A DNA stretch of 64,000 nucleotides. Source: Pseudocitrobacter sp913778145 (GTDB lineage: Bacteria; Pseudomonadota; Gammaproteobacteria; Enterobacterales; Enterobacteriaceae). The notes under the pieces are model-generated. The model made no database searches and had not been told where the DNA came from. It saw only the letters and a program-made list of their open reading frames with translations. Shown piece after piece: positions 8,887 to 16,765 of the stretch (the stretch's first letter is position 1; every line of letters begins with the position of its first letter). A program made the position numbers and the translations under genes. Where the stretch lies: assembly GCA_035726825.1 (NCBI GenBank), contig JALNTX010000001.1:1-64000 (forward strand). Direction: 5' to 3'.

Positions 8887-8887
8887 A

Positions 8888-9643
8888 TCAGCTCCTGATT
8901 AGTGAAGTACCAGGGAAACCACCGAACGGCAGTTCTTCATTCTCACCGAAGCGCAGTTTGCACGCCGTGAGCGTGCCGTTACAGACATCAAGCGAGGGAT
9001 CATCGACAGGGTTATTGTTGTTATCGAAGTAACTGGTTCCGGCATAATCGCAACCGTCACCGGTTCGGTACTTATTGCGCATGCACCAGGTACACAGAGA
9101 ATGAAGCTGGCGTGTGGGGAGCATTTTACCCTGTAGCGACATTGGGCTATCGAGCACGAATTCGATACTCTCGCCAGGAAGTTCGCTATTTTTTCCATCA
9201 ATGTAAAAAACGCGTTTTCTGACCTGCTGCGGGTCAGCTGTTGCATTACCTTCAGGAAAGTTCTTCGCATCGAGATAATGCGAATAGGTATCATGGATAG
9301 TGACTTTCGCCTGCAACATGTCGTCATAGGCCAGGCACAAAGCCGTAATTGAACTGTCGATATTGGCAACGGTCAGCGTTGGCTGGGCGCTGCTGCCGTC
9401 AGTTGAGGATTCCAGCCCTTCAATTTGATACGGCCAGGCGGCATATTCTTCCCCCTGCCACCAGATGCTTTTCGCCTTCAGCTTTGATTCATCGCCACTA
9501 GCAGCGGCGATTTCTTCTTCCGTGTGCGGAAGGTTGTAGGCGTGGAATCGCAGCACATCATCCACGCCGAATGTAGAACCATCGACCTCGATAAGCCGGA
9601 CTTTATTACCGGGTTCAAGGCTTTGGTAGTCTGCTGTGATCAT
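8888..9643 (-). CDS. L: Minor tail protein L
   Basis: A 251-residue homologue of lambda gpL, part of the tail-tip hub. The C-terminal third contains five cysteines (about C184, C187, C198, C221, C228). In lambda gpL relatives the C-terminal domain coordinates an iron-sulfur cluster, and the Cys pattern here agrees with that. It overlaps the upstream M gene by four bases (ATGA), consistent with coupled translation. Next gene K follows after one base. Confidence 0.92.
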   Translation of the reverse strand: MITADYQSLEPGNKVRLIEVDGSTFGVDDVLRFHAYNLPHTEEEIAAASGDESKLKAKSIWWQGEEYAAWPYQIEGLESSTDGSSAQPTLTVANIDSSITALCLAYDDMLQAKVTIHDTYSHYLDAKNFPEGNATADPQQVRKRVFYIDGKNSELPGESIEFVLDSPMSLQGKMLPTRQLHSLCTWCMRNKYRTGDGCDYAGTSYFDNNNNPVDDPSLDVCNGTLTACKLRFGENEELPFGGFPGTSLIRS

Positions 9644-9987
9644 GGTGCATACGCCTGTTTGAATGTTGCGGAAATGGTCATGACTTTGCTGGATAAGGGC
9701 TGCGACTTGATTGATTCGGCCTCAATCCGGTAGAGCCCGGTTTCTCCTGGTGGGGATGTCCAGATGAATGACTTCGTGACGTGAGAACGGAAGAATTTCA
9801 GTGCCTGAAGCATGTCCGCTTTTTTCCCCGTCAGTGTGACAGGCCATGACTGCTTTTCAGGATTAATGCCTTCCCCGGCAATCTGCTCATAGCCGTCGCC
9901 GAAGGTTGCGGTGCGGGTTTTATGGCTGAACGTTCCCTCCATTCCCGCCTGTATCTGCGTTCGCCAGGTGAATGTTTCGATTGCCAT
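9640..9987 (-). CDS. M: Minor tail protein M
   Basis: A 115-residue homologue of lambda gpM (N-terminus MAIETFTWRTQ), a tail-tip component next to the tape measure. The start is ATG 9987 behind GGAGAAAGC; an upstream in-frame ATG at 10002 lies inside the T-run of a terminator and is rejected. The motif EQIAGEGINPEKQSW is typical of the family. Confidence 0.9.
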   Translation of the reverse strand: MAIETFTWRTQIQAGMEGTFSHKTRTATFGDGYEQIAGEGINPEKQSWPVTLTGKKADMLQALKFFRSHVTKSFIWTSPPGETGLYRIEAESIKSQPLSSKVMTISATFKQAYAP

Positions 9988-10001
9988 GCTTTCTCCGGGC
10001 A

Positions 10002-10025
10002 TAAAAAAACCCGCCGAAGCGGGTT
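10002..10025 (-). terminator. Intrinsic terminator between tape measure and M
   Basis: Stem AACCCGC (10008-10014) / GCGGGTT (10019-10025) with loop CGAA, then seven T on the minus strand. The stop codon of the tape-measure gene lies at the base of the stem. Confidence 0.8.
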
Positions 10026-12957
10026 ATCGTGATTTGGACGCATTCCAGATGAGACCACCAGGCCTCAATTGCTTCGCAATACCTTCGCGTACAGATTGGT
10101 CGATGGTTTGTTTATAGGCTCTGGACATCGCATCGCTACCAGCTGTCGATTGTTGCTGAGAGTTCTGGTTCTGCACCGTAATAGACGTTTGAACAGTAAC
10201 ATTGTCAGCGCCAGCAGATTGCAATCCATACATTGGCGCGGTGCCAACATATCCGCCGTTTGCGTAACCCTGCGCACCTCGCATTAAAGCGTAAAGGTTG
10301 CCAATCCCCAGCGCGCTGGTAGCTTCTTTGGTGAAAACAAATTCGCCACCATGCACTACGCCTTTTGGCTGATATTTCCCTCCATCTCCGGTATAGCCGA
10401 CCGCGCCGCCTTTGGCATACTCCGGGATGTAGCCACCAGACCATGCCTGTATGCCGAAGAAATTCCCGACCGCTGTACCACCGAACGCCGATTTCATGCT
10501 ATTTACCATCGCCAACTGGACCAGCATCTGAGCAATCCCCTTGAGGAACGTTGTCAGAAAATCGGTGAAGCTGGCTTTGCCCGTGGTGAAAAAATCGGTG
10601 AGCGTAGAGGCCATACCCGTGAACGCATTGGTCGACAGGATTTGCATCTGGCCATAAACATCGGTCGCACTGTCTTCAAACTCGGCCCATCCCTTTTGCG
10701 CGCCGGTAAGCCAGTCACCGCGCAGGCGGTCTTCAGCATCATAATAATCATTCGCTGCTTTAAGCTGCTTCTGATAGCCCTCATCGGCAAGCGTACCGCC
10801 GGAGTTAATCCATCCAGAAGCAAGCTGGCTCTTTGCCAGTTCACGCGGCGCCTGTCGATCGCTCATGCCAGCACCGCTATTAAGCGCAGCCTGTTTCTCT
10901 GACATCTGGGTAACATACTTCTGAGCGGTATCCATCCGCTTATTCAGTTGTTCCTGCGCGGTAATCTGGTCACCAAGTAGTGCTTTCTGCCTCGCCAGCT
11001 GAAGAACCTGATCCTTGCTTGCCAGCAATGATTGCTCTTGTTTTGTCAGTGAGCGGGTTCTTGATGCCTCCTCCAGCACCTGGAACTTCGCCTCTGTAGT
11101 CCATAGCACCTTCCGTTGCTGGCTGATGGTATCGTTCAAATCTTTATGCTGCTGGAGAGCACGAAGCTGAGACTGAAGCGCCAGCAACTCTGCCTGCTCC
11201 GAATCGGCTGTACGGTCTCCAGTTGAGACAGCAGTTTTCGGTTTTTTTCCACCTGTGCCTTTTTTACCGAAGGCCGCAACTTCAGCCCTGTCTTTCTGAG
11301 TCGTTGAACTCCCAACCTTGCGCGTTGTGTCCAGGTACTTAGATGCGCTGATGTCCGCTGCGTCCCAGTCTTTTTTAAGCTGTTCCACTCTGTCGCCATA
11401 CGCGCCAGCCATCTGTTCGTTGTAATCCTGCCATCCCTTGAGCGTGTCCGTTTTCGCCCAGTCGGGGATCAGGTTAATCGCAGTGGCAATCGACGACGAG
11501 ATGATCTGGTTCAGTTTCTGAAAGACCATGGCAACGCTGTAGTAAATAGCGTTGAATTCTTTCAGTGTGTTCGATGCAAGTTCAGCCACCCACTGGCCTA
11601 TACTCTGCATCGCATCTGAAGCCCAGCCTTTGATATCAAGCCAAAGACGACCAAACGGCGTCAGGGAGTCATATGCCTGTTCTCCACGCTCCGCCATTGT
11701 GCTGCCAAACAAATCCATGGCCTGCGTGACCGCTGCCGTCTGGTCTTTCTGCTTCACCAGATCATCGATGTGCTTAAGCTGCGACACCGTCAGGAAGTTA
11801 TACTGTTCGTTCAGGGTCTGAAGCGCCTTTACCGGATCTTTTTCAATATCCTGATACGCCTTTGTAATGTCCTGTGCGGAGACTATGCCGGTCTCGACAG
11901 CCAGCGCTGTCGCTTTGGTGGCTTTCTCAAGCTGTTGCTGAGTCATTGAGCCGATACCAACCAGCTCTGTCATAAGCCCCTGGACAGTGCCCACCGTGGC
12001 CCCGGTTGAATCAGAGATTGTCTGGGACGAAGCCATAATCTGTAGCGCTGACGTGCCGGCAATGTTCCCGGTGCGGATGATAGCTTTATTGATTTCGTCA
12101 TAGGCTGTGAAGTAATCAGAACCGGCCTTCGCGGCAAGGAGAACTGCACCGGCCAGGCCACCAATCGCAACGCGCGCTGGCGTCACCATCGACAGCATTG
12201 CTTTCATGGCATTACCAACACCACCGAACGAATCGCGCAGCTGACCGCCCTGCTGAATGGCAACCATGTATACAGGCATGCCCGATGCCAGGGAGATCAC
12301 AATATCCGTCATTTGCATTGGCAGGTAACGCATGGCGTTGCGATATTGTCCGGCACTGATAGAACCTGTCTTCCAGGCGTTTTCCTGCTCTTTGAGCTTT
12401 GCAATCATCGGGGCGGCCTGGTCTGAAACACCAAGCTGGGCGGCCTTCAATTCCAACAGTTCGGCACGGGTTTTACCAATCGCCGCGGTTTGGTCTTCCA
12501 GTGAGGAAATGAATGTTTTCGCCGAAGCCGCAGCGCGCTGTGCCGCCTGCGCCTGTTCAAGACGGGCCCGGCCTTCTGCTGTTTCGGACTCCATGACCTG
12601 GGCTAATTTAGCGCGGGTTGTCTCCAGTACGCTGTTGTAACGCGTAAAGTCTTCATCATCCACCAGCCCTTTACCGCGAAATTTAGACAGGCTCTCCTGA
12701 ATGGAATCGAGTTCATCCAGCGCTTTGTTAACCGGGCTGATTTTGTTGAGCAGAGTCTGAAGCTCCTGGCGTTGCTGCTTCAGGCTCTCGGTATTTTTCT
12801 TCTGGTTGTCTATACCGGTTCGGAACGTACTGTTTAAATCGTCCGCTTTCTCTGCCGCCCCGGTAGCCGTACGCTGGAAACGGTCCAGTTCCTGGTTACC
12901 GCGCTCCAGTTCGCCGGTATTCACTCTCAGAGAAATAGTGGCGATGTCGTTGCTCAT
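10024..12957 (-). CDS. H: Tail tape measure protein
   Basis: A 977-residue tape measure protein (lambda gpH-like), which sets tail length and is ejected at DNA entry. Residues ~15-180 and ~560-760 are heptad-rich coiled coil with many Gln, Lys and Glu. A hydrophobic segment around 225-285 (ITSLASGMPVYMVAIQQGG-like through GGLAGAVLLAAKAG) is the usual membrane-insertion region. The C-terminal ~150 residues contain the conserved Gly-rich motif (GGYIPEYAKGGAVGYTGDGGKYQPKG, HGGEFVFTKEA) of lambdoid tape measures. ATG 12957 overlaps the stop of the GT frame. The predicted tail length is similar to or slightly longer than that of lambda, whose gpH has 853 residues. Confidence 0.94.
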   Translation of the reverse strand: MSNDIATISLRVNTGELERGNQELDRFQRTATGAAEKADDLNSTFRTGIDNQKKNTESLKQQRQELQTLLNKISPVNKALDELDSIQESLSKFRGKGLVDDEDFTRYNSVLETTRAKLAQVMESETAEGRARLEQAQAAQRAAASAKTFISSLEDQTAAIGKTRAELLELKAAQLGVSDQAAPMIAKLKEQENAWKTGSISAGQYRNAMRYLPMQMTDIVISLASGMPVYMVAIQQGGQLRDSFGGVGNAMKAMLSMVTPARVAIGGLAGAVLLAAKAGSDYFTAYDEINKAIIRTGNIAGTSALQIMASSQTISDSTGATVGTVQGLMTELVGIGSMTQQQLEKATKATALAVETGIVSAQDITKAYQDIEKDPVKALQTLNEQYNFLTVSQLKHIDDLVKQKDQTAAVTQAMDLFGSTMAERGEQAYDSLTPFGRLWLDIKGWASDAMQSIGQWVAELASNTLKEFNAIYYSVAMVFQKLNQIISSSIATAINLIPDWAKTDTLKGWQDYNEQMAGAYGDRVEQLKKDWDAADISASKYLDTTRKVGSSTTQKDRAEVAAFGKKGTGGKKPKTAVSTGDRTADSEQAELLALQSQLRALQQHKDLNDTISQQRKVLWTTEAKFQVLEEASRTRSLTKQEQSLLASKDQVLQLARQKALLGDQITAQEQLNKRMDTAQKYVTQMSEKQAALNSGAGMSDRQAPRELAKSQLASGWINSGGTLADEGYQKQLKAANDYYDAEDRLRGDWLTGAQKGWAEFEDSATDVYGQMQILSTNAFTGMASTLTDFFTTGKASFTDFLTTFLKGIAQMLVQLAMVNSMKSAFGGTAVGNFFGIQAWSGGYIPEYAKGGAVGYTGDGGKYQPKGVVHGGEFVFTKEATSALGIGNLYALMRGAQGYANGGYVGTAPMYGLQSAGADNVTVQTSITVQNQNSQQQSTAGSDAMSRAYKQTIDQSVREGIAKQLRPGGLIWNASKSR

Positions 12958-13576
12958 CCGGCCCTCTCTTTATGCATTATTTTAAGCGCGGTTCGCTCCA
13001 TTATCTGGAGATCGGAAAGTGCGGTTGCCTCGTCGTCGACGGTATGGAGTCGCATTACCCATGGCAGGACGTTGTAATCAATCCCGGTTGCGCCCCCCAT
13101 GCCTGTACGCCACTGCGTGCTGACAACCTGAAAGACACGGAACGCAGGCCAGACATCGGGCCAGACATCAACAATTTTATCGTCGTAGTCATCCGGCGTA
13201 AGTCCATAGGGCGCCAGATCCTCCGCCGTGGGTTCAGGCGTATAAAACGCCGAGGCAACCGCTATCAGTTTTTTTCACGCTGGCCCAGCAGTTCGCGATA
13301 GTAGGTCTCGGTGATGGCCTTCATAGCCGCCGGGTAGTTTTCGATGAGTTCAGCCAGGTTATCGGCATTAAATTTATCTGGCAGCGCCCAGCCGGCGATA
13401 ATTTCCAGCAGGAAATCGGTCGCGGTTTTGCCTTCAAGTTTTTCCAGATCTGCCAGTTCCTTTAGCGGCTTGTGGTTGAACGTAAAGGTCAGCACGCCAT
13501 CTTCATCACCAGCGCGCGGGATCGTGACGTTAGCCTTGAAAGTTGGTTTTGGCTGGAGGGTAAATTTGGTAGCCAT
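12954..13576 (-). CDS. Tail assembly chaperone G-GT fusion by -1 frameshift
   Basis: Reading the G frame from 13576 and shifting -1 at the heptamer A AAA AAC (13268-13274) gives a second frame that stays open to TGA at 12954-12956. The shifted part adds about 104 residues (LIAVASAFYTPEPTAEDL..., including YGLTPDDYDD and VWPDVWPAFRVFQ) and resembles DUF1799-type T domains. The product, about 207 residues, would be the analogue of lambda gpGT, which together with gpG loads the tape measure for tail-tube assembly. No good start codon or ribosome site exists for the T frame alone, which supports frameshifting. The T stop overlaps the tape-measure start (ATGA). Confidence 0.85.
13265..13576 (-). 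CDS. Tail assembly chaperone G
   Basis: A 103-residue chaperone read without frameshift, beginning MATKFTLQPKPTFK. It has the compact alpha/beta layout of phage tail assembly chaperones, with a helix around FLLEIIAGWALPDKFNADNLAELIENY (in pieces). The stop TGA (13265-13267) comes directly after the slippery heptamer, so most ribosomes stop here and a minority continue into GT. It lies between the major tail protein and the tape measure, the standard place. The start at 13576 fits the conserved N-terminus better than the upstream ATG at 13603. Confidence 0.88.
   Translation of the reverse strand: MATKFTLQPKPTFKANVTIPRAGDEDGVLTFTFNHKPLKELADLEKLEGKTATDFLLEIIAGWALPDKFNADNLAELIENYPAAMKAITETYYRELLGQREKN
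13268..13274 (-). promoter_or_regulatory. Programmed -1 ribosomal frameshift site
   Basis: The heptamer A AAA AAC is in the correct phase (X XXY YYZ) and immediately precedes the G stop codon. It joins the G and T frames, as GGGAAAG does in lambda. No obvious strong hairpin follows within 10 bases, which is also true in lambda. Confidence 0.85.
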
Positions 13577-13615
13577 AGTTTTCCCGTAAAGTTGCGGCCC
13601 CATGCGGGGCCGGGA

Positions 13616-14551
13616 TTAATTAGCAGCGGTAATAGTGACGTTACAGGTTGCCGTTTTGTCGCTGTCGACAGTCGTGACGGTTACAACGGCATTACCTTCA
13701 GCGACGGCTGAGACCTTCCCTGACGCGTCGACCGTTGCAATCGCTTCGTCAGAAGATGTCCATTTCGTCGCTTTATTCGTGGCGTTCGCGGGTTCGACAG
13801 TAGCGGCCAGCGTGGCGGTTGCCCCAACTTCAATACTCAGGGACGCCCGATCCAGGCTGACGCCAGTTACCTCTACTGTCTCAGCTTTTCCCGAGTCAAC
13901 CTTGTAGAAGGTCATAGCTGGCGATTGAAGGTTCAGCACAACGCTTACCGTTTCGACTTCGTTCACCGCCGTGGTCGGTGTGTCGTCAAACGACGCTGTA
14001 GCCGCCCAGTAGCGATTTTCTTTCGCTTTTGGCACGTACATATAAGCCGCCACGGTCTCTTCGTCTTCGTCCAGCTGGCGCAGCAGCGGATAGACCGGAA
14101 GCGTGGAATCATGCGCGATTGAGTAGGTCTGGGAGACCGCAGATTTGTAGGTATTCAGGTTGCGCTGGCGATCGTCGCTGAGGAACTGAATCTGCGTGGT
14201 GTTCTGATCACCACCGGATTTCGATACCTCTGTGATTTGCGGAAGCTCGGTCCACTCCTCAATCTTGCGAATAGAGCCAGAACCGCCGCCCGCGGCGTAT
14301 TTGTTTTTGTTTGTGGTATTGATGTTGCGAAGGGTGACAGCGTTCTGCGCAATCGCATCGATTTTCGCGATGACGTTATCAATACCCGTCCAGTCGCAGC
14401 TCACGTGAACAATATCGCCAACTGCGATTTCGTCCGCCGCGCTGACGGTGATCACCGCGTGCTCTGCATTCGTTGTGCCAGTGAAGGGGATGGCGGATCC
14501 ATAGCCCGACGCCAGATAGACGTGTGCGCCGTTAGGCAGTGCGAAGCCCAT
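13616..14551 (-). CDS. V: Major tail protein with C-terminal Ig-like (Big_2) domain
   Basis: A 311-residue tail-tube subunit of the lambda gpV type. The start is ATG 14551 behind AGGAG. Residues 1-~215 form the tube domain (MGFALPNGAHVYLASGYGS at the N-terminus). Residues ~225-311 form a Big_2 Ig-like domain with the classic SLDRASLSIEVGATATL, TWSSDEAIATVDASG-like and GNAVVTVTT motifs. Lambda gpV also ends in an Ig-like domain, thought to aid surface binding. It is followed by the G/GT chaperone genes. Note that gpV of lambda is a known trigger of HigBAC defence, and this prophage carries a HigBAC-type operon. Confidence 0.92.
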   Translation of the reverse strand: MGFALPNGAHVYLASGYGSAIPFTGTTNAEHAVITVSAADEIAVGDIVHVSCDWTGIDNVIAKIDAIAQNAVTLRNINTTNKNKYAAGGGSGSIRKIEEWTELPQITEVSKSGGDQNTTQIQFLSDDRQRNLNTYKSAVSQTYSIAHDSTLPVYPLLRQLDEDEETVAAYMYVPKAKENRYWAATASFDDTPTTAVNEVETVSVVLNLQSPAMTFYKVDSGKAETVEVTGVSLDRASLSIEVGATATLAATVEPANATNKATKWTSSDEAIATVDASGKVSAVAEGNAVVTVTTVDSDKTATCNVTITAAN

Positions 14552-14573
14552 AATGGTTACTCCTGTGAAATAA

Positions 14574-14595
14574 GAAAACCGGCACAATGGCCGGT
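14574..14595 (-). terminator. Hairpin terminator before the major tail gene
   Basis: Stem ACCGGC (14578-14583) / GCCGGT (14590-14595), six-base loop, followed on the minus strand by TTTCTTATTT. It would limit read-through from head genes into the tail genes unless Q-modified polymerase passes. Confidence 0.6.
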
Positions 14596-14609
14596 GGTTT
14601 TGACGGGGG

Positions 14610-15020
14610 TCAGTTAATGATGTCGGCCTGGTAGTTCAGGCTGACGGGGATGGAGTAGGAAACATCGGTCGGGATGCCGCGAAAGATTGCGGGCGCGCTG
14701 GTGAGCCAGCAGGTAAAGCCATCGCCCGCTATCTCCTGCCCTTCAGGAAATAGCGCTGCAACCTGACGCGCCAGCGCTACACCATCCGTTCGCCCGGTTC
14801 CGGCGGGGGTCACAACATTAATCTGGTACACACCGGAATAAACCCGGCAATTCAGGCCAAGATCCAATGTCCGGGGCGTTGCTGGCATATCGTGAACCGC
14901 AAGATAAATTCCGGTAGCTGGCGGCGTGAATTCGATATTTTCCCACGCGACGGTGATGTTCGATGCATCTGCCCAGTTTCCCAGCCTGGCGGCCATTGCC
15001 GACGCAATATCAGGAATCAC
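14610..15020 (-). CDS. Tail terminator protein (lambda U-like)
   Basis: A 136-residue protein starting at GTG 15020, whose start overlaps the TGA of the upstream gene (GTGA). The order (HK97 gp10-like gene, this gene, major tail protein) and its size and alpha/beta pattern fit the tail terminator that caps the tail tube and joins it to the head. The motif PATPRTLDLGLNCRVYSGVYQINVV is in the conserved core of this family (DUF4128-like). Confidence 0.82.
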   Translation of the reverse strand: MIPDIASAMAARLGNWADASNITVAWENIEFTPPATGIYLAVHDMPATPRTLDLGLNCRVYSGVYQINVVTPAGTGRTDGVALARQVAALFPEGQEIAGDGFTCWLTSAPAIFRGIPTDVSYSIPVSLNYQADIIN

Positions 15021-15601
15021 TTCGGCACCTCCCTGACAGCTTCTTCAAAGAAACGCTGGAATTCTGCTGCGGTGATCCGCACCATCCCACCGGGTGCCTG
15101 CGTGGAGTGCCCCATTTCAAGCGGGTATGCATACGGGACGTTGTTGCAGAAGTAGATGGATTTCATGCCGACCTTGAACAGTGACAGCGTATAGTTGCCC
15201 GCTGCTTTTGTCAGGTCGCCGGTCTTATCAATTCGCCCGGTTTCGTCTGTTGTCGGTGCATCAAACGATACCTGCCAGTTACCGCGAAAACGCCCGCCGG
15301 TGTAACCTGGTGGCGCAGAGATATCCATACCATCCACCAGCCGGGCCTTTTTCTTCAGTCGCCCGGTTTTGGTGAGGTTGTCGGGGTTCGCGCGTTGCGC
15401 CTCGTTATGGTCGTAAACAGCACGATTATAGGAAACGGCTGTCTGGTTAACTTCCCACAACTCCGGATTGCCTACAGGCGACATCATCACCAGCTGGTTA
15501 AGTATTTTAATGCCGACAGCACGCACCACTGCTTCCTGATTGGCTTTGGCCTTATTCACGAAAGCCGTGATTTCAGCCACGAAAGCGGCATTCTCGCCCA
15601 T
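15017..15601 (-). CDS. Tail completion / HK97 gp10-like protein
   Basis: A 194-residue protein of the HK97 gp10 / lambda Z-like group, which helps join heads to tails. ATG 15601 follows GAGGGC. The helical N-terminus is followed by the segment RGNWQVSFDAPTTDETGRID and the end motif YAYPLEMGHSTQAPGGMVRIT, typical of this family. It is coupled to the tail terminator gene. Confidence 0.82.
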   Translation of the reverse strand: MGENAAFVAEITAFVNKAKANQEAVVRAVGIKILNQLVMMSPVGNPELWEVNQTAVSYNRAVYDHNEAQRANPDNLTKTGRLKKKARLVDGMDISAPPGYTGGRFRGNWQVSFDAPTTDETGRIDKTGDLTKAAGNYTLSLFKVGMKSIYFCNNVPYAYPLEMGHSTQAPGGMVRITAAEFQRFFEEAVREVPK

Positions 15602-15602
15602 G

Positions 15603-15953
15603 TTATGCCCTCAGTTGCGCTTTGTAGCAGAGCACCAGAGCAGCAGGTTTTTCGGGGTTCGGTTTGACAACACGGTATGCGGTGCCGTCAATATCGACAA
15701 CATCGCCGATTTTAATTTCCTGCTCTGCCGTAAAAACGATCCGCACGTCGCCGTTAACGATGACCGTTCCATCAATTTCGCCCGGCGCGTATTCGGTCTT
15801 CACGCCCACTGCGAAGAACTGTACCGCATCAGTTTTATGCTCAACGCCGCCGACAACCGTTACTGAGCCCTTGCGGGTGACGTTGTATGATGCTCCGTTC
15901 TGCCTGAGCATGCGGGTAGTTCTGGCCTGCATACGTTGGTAATCAATCGCCAT
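15603..15953 (-). CDS. Head closure / head-tail joining protein
   Basis: A 116-residue protein starting MAIDYQRMQARTTRML at ATG 15953, with GAGAGG upstream and the end of the previous gene overlapping nearby. It is mostly beta-strand after residue 20, with the motif EIKIGDVVDIDGTAYRVVKPNP, as in phage head closure (stopper) proteins. The position between the connector and gp10-like genes supports this role. Confidence 0.72.
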   Translation of the reverse strand: MAIDYQRMQARTTRMLRQNGASYNVTRKGSVTVVGGVEHKTDAVQFFAVGVKTEYAPGEIDGTVIVNGDVRIVFTAEQEIKIGDVVDIDGTAYRVVKPNPEKPAALVLCYKAQLRA

Positions 15954-15954
15954 A

Positions 15955-16437
15955 TCATGCCCTCTCTGCAAATGCATTGATGGCGTAGCCACGACCACCC
16001 GCGAGGTCGCCCAGCAACGCCATCACAGCAGGGTAAGACGGTGTGAAGACGTCGCCGTCTGCGACCGCATAGGTCATGGTGACAGCCCCTTCCACACGCT
16101 CAGTTTTCACCGCAGCCTCGCGCACGCTGGAAAGTAAATCGCCGTCGATTGCCTCTACTGCCAGCATGCACTGCGCGGTAATCACCTGCCGTGGGACTTC
16201 ATCCGGCGGAAAATCATGATCGTCCAGAATGACATTTACGCGTGGCCATGCCAGCGGCTGGCGTGGGTCAGTTTTTGAACCAATCCAGTCCAGCCCTTCC
16301 AGGTAGTCCATCGCTTTAATCAGCAGCGGTATAAGGCTGTTCGGCAACGTTATGCCGCGTAGCGCGCCGAATGCGGTTAAATCGGCTTCAGTGGCATAGC
16401 TGTTGGCATCCGGGGAAGTGATATCGGTATTGATCAT
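15955..16437 (-). CDS. Head-tail connector / DnaT-like protein
   Basis: A 160-residue protein often labelled DnaT-like in phage annotations, here in the place of the head-tail connector (HK97 gp6-like adaptor). The N-terminus ANSYATEADLTAFGALRGI and the helical stretch SLIPLLIKAMDYLEGLDW fit this family, as does the PRQPLAWPR segment. It likely forms the ring beneath the portal. The ribosome site is weak. Confidence 0.78.
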   Translation of the reverse strand: MINTDITSPDANSYATEADLTAFGALRGITLPNSLIPLLIKAMDYLEGLDWIGSKTDPRQPLAWPRVNVILDDHDFPPDEVPRQVITAQCMLAVEAIDGDLLSSVREAAVKTERVEGAVTMTYAVADGDVFTPSYPAVMALLGDLAGGRGYAINAFAERA

Positions 16438-16472
16438 CGAATCATCCAGTTATGGGGCTTTCGCCCCATGCG

Positions 16473-16765
16473 TTAATCACCGGAAGGCGCTGTGAAGGTG
16501 ATGTTTTCAGTGGTTTTCGCCACACCATCAACCGTACCGGTTACCGTGAAGGTGCCAACCGCGTCTGATGTGAGTTTCACCGTTGCACCACCAGCAGAGC
16601 CGGTTTGAGAACTGGCCGTGCTGAGCGTTCCGCCTGTGGAGGTCCACGCAACAGTTTTACCGGATACACCGGAACCGTTCAGCGTGTACTTCAGGGACAC
16701 CGTTACCGCGTCAGTGCTGTCAGCAGTTGCGGTCGTTTTATCCGCTGACAGCGTTACTCCCCCAC
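16473..16765 (-). CDS. Ig-like (Big_1) domain, probable -1 frameshift extension of the capsid protein
   Basis: A ~95-residue bacterial Ig-like domain is encoded immediately after, and in the -1 frame relative to, the end of the capsid gene. It reads GVTLSADKTTATADS, then SGKTVAWTSTGGTLS, and ends with VTGTVDGVAKTTENITF, a complete Big_1/invasin-like fold. The frame has no ATG; the only early candidate, GTG at 16700, cuts the first strands and has no ribosome site. The frame is open well into the capsid gene. A run of five G at 16759-16763, two codons before the capsid stop, could allow slippage. I infer a capsid-Ig fusion made by a minority of ribosomes, as known in other phages. A separate decoration protein is the alternative. 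Confidence 0.68.
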
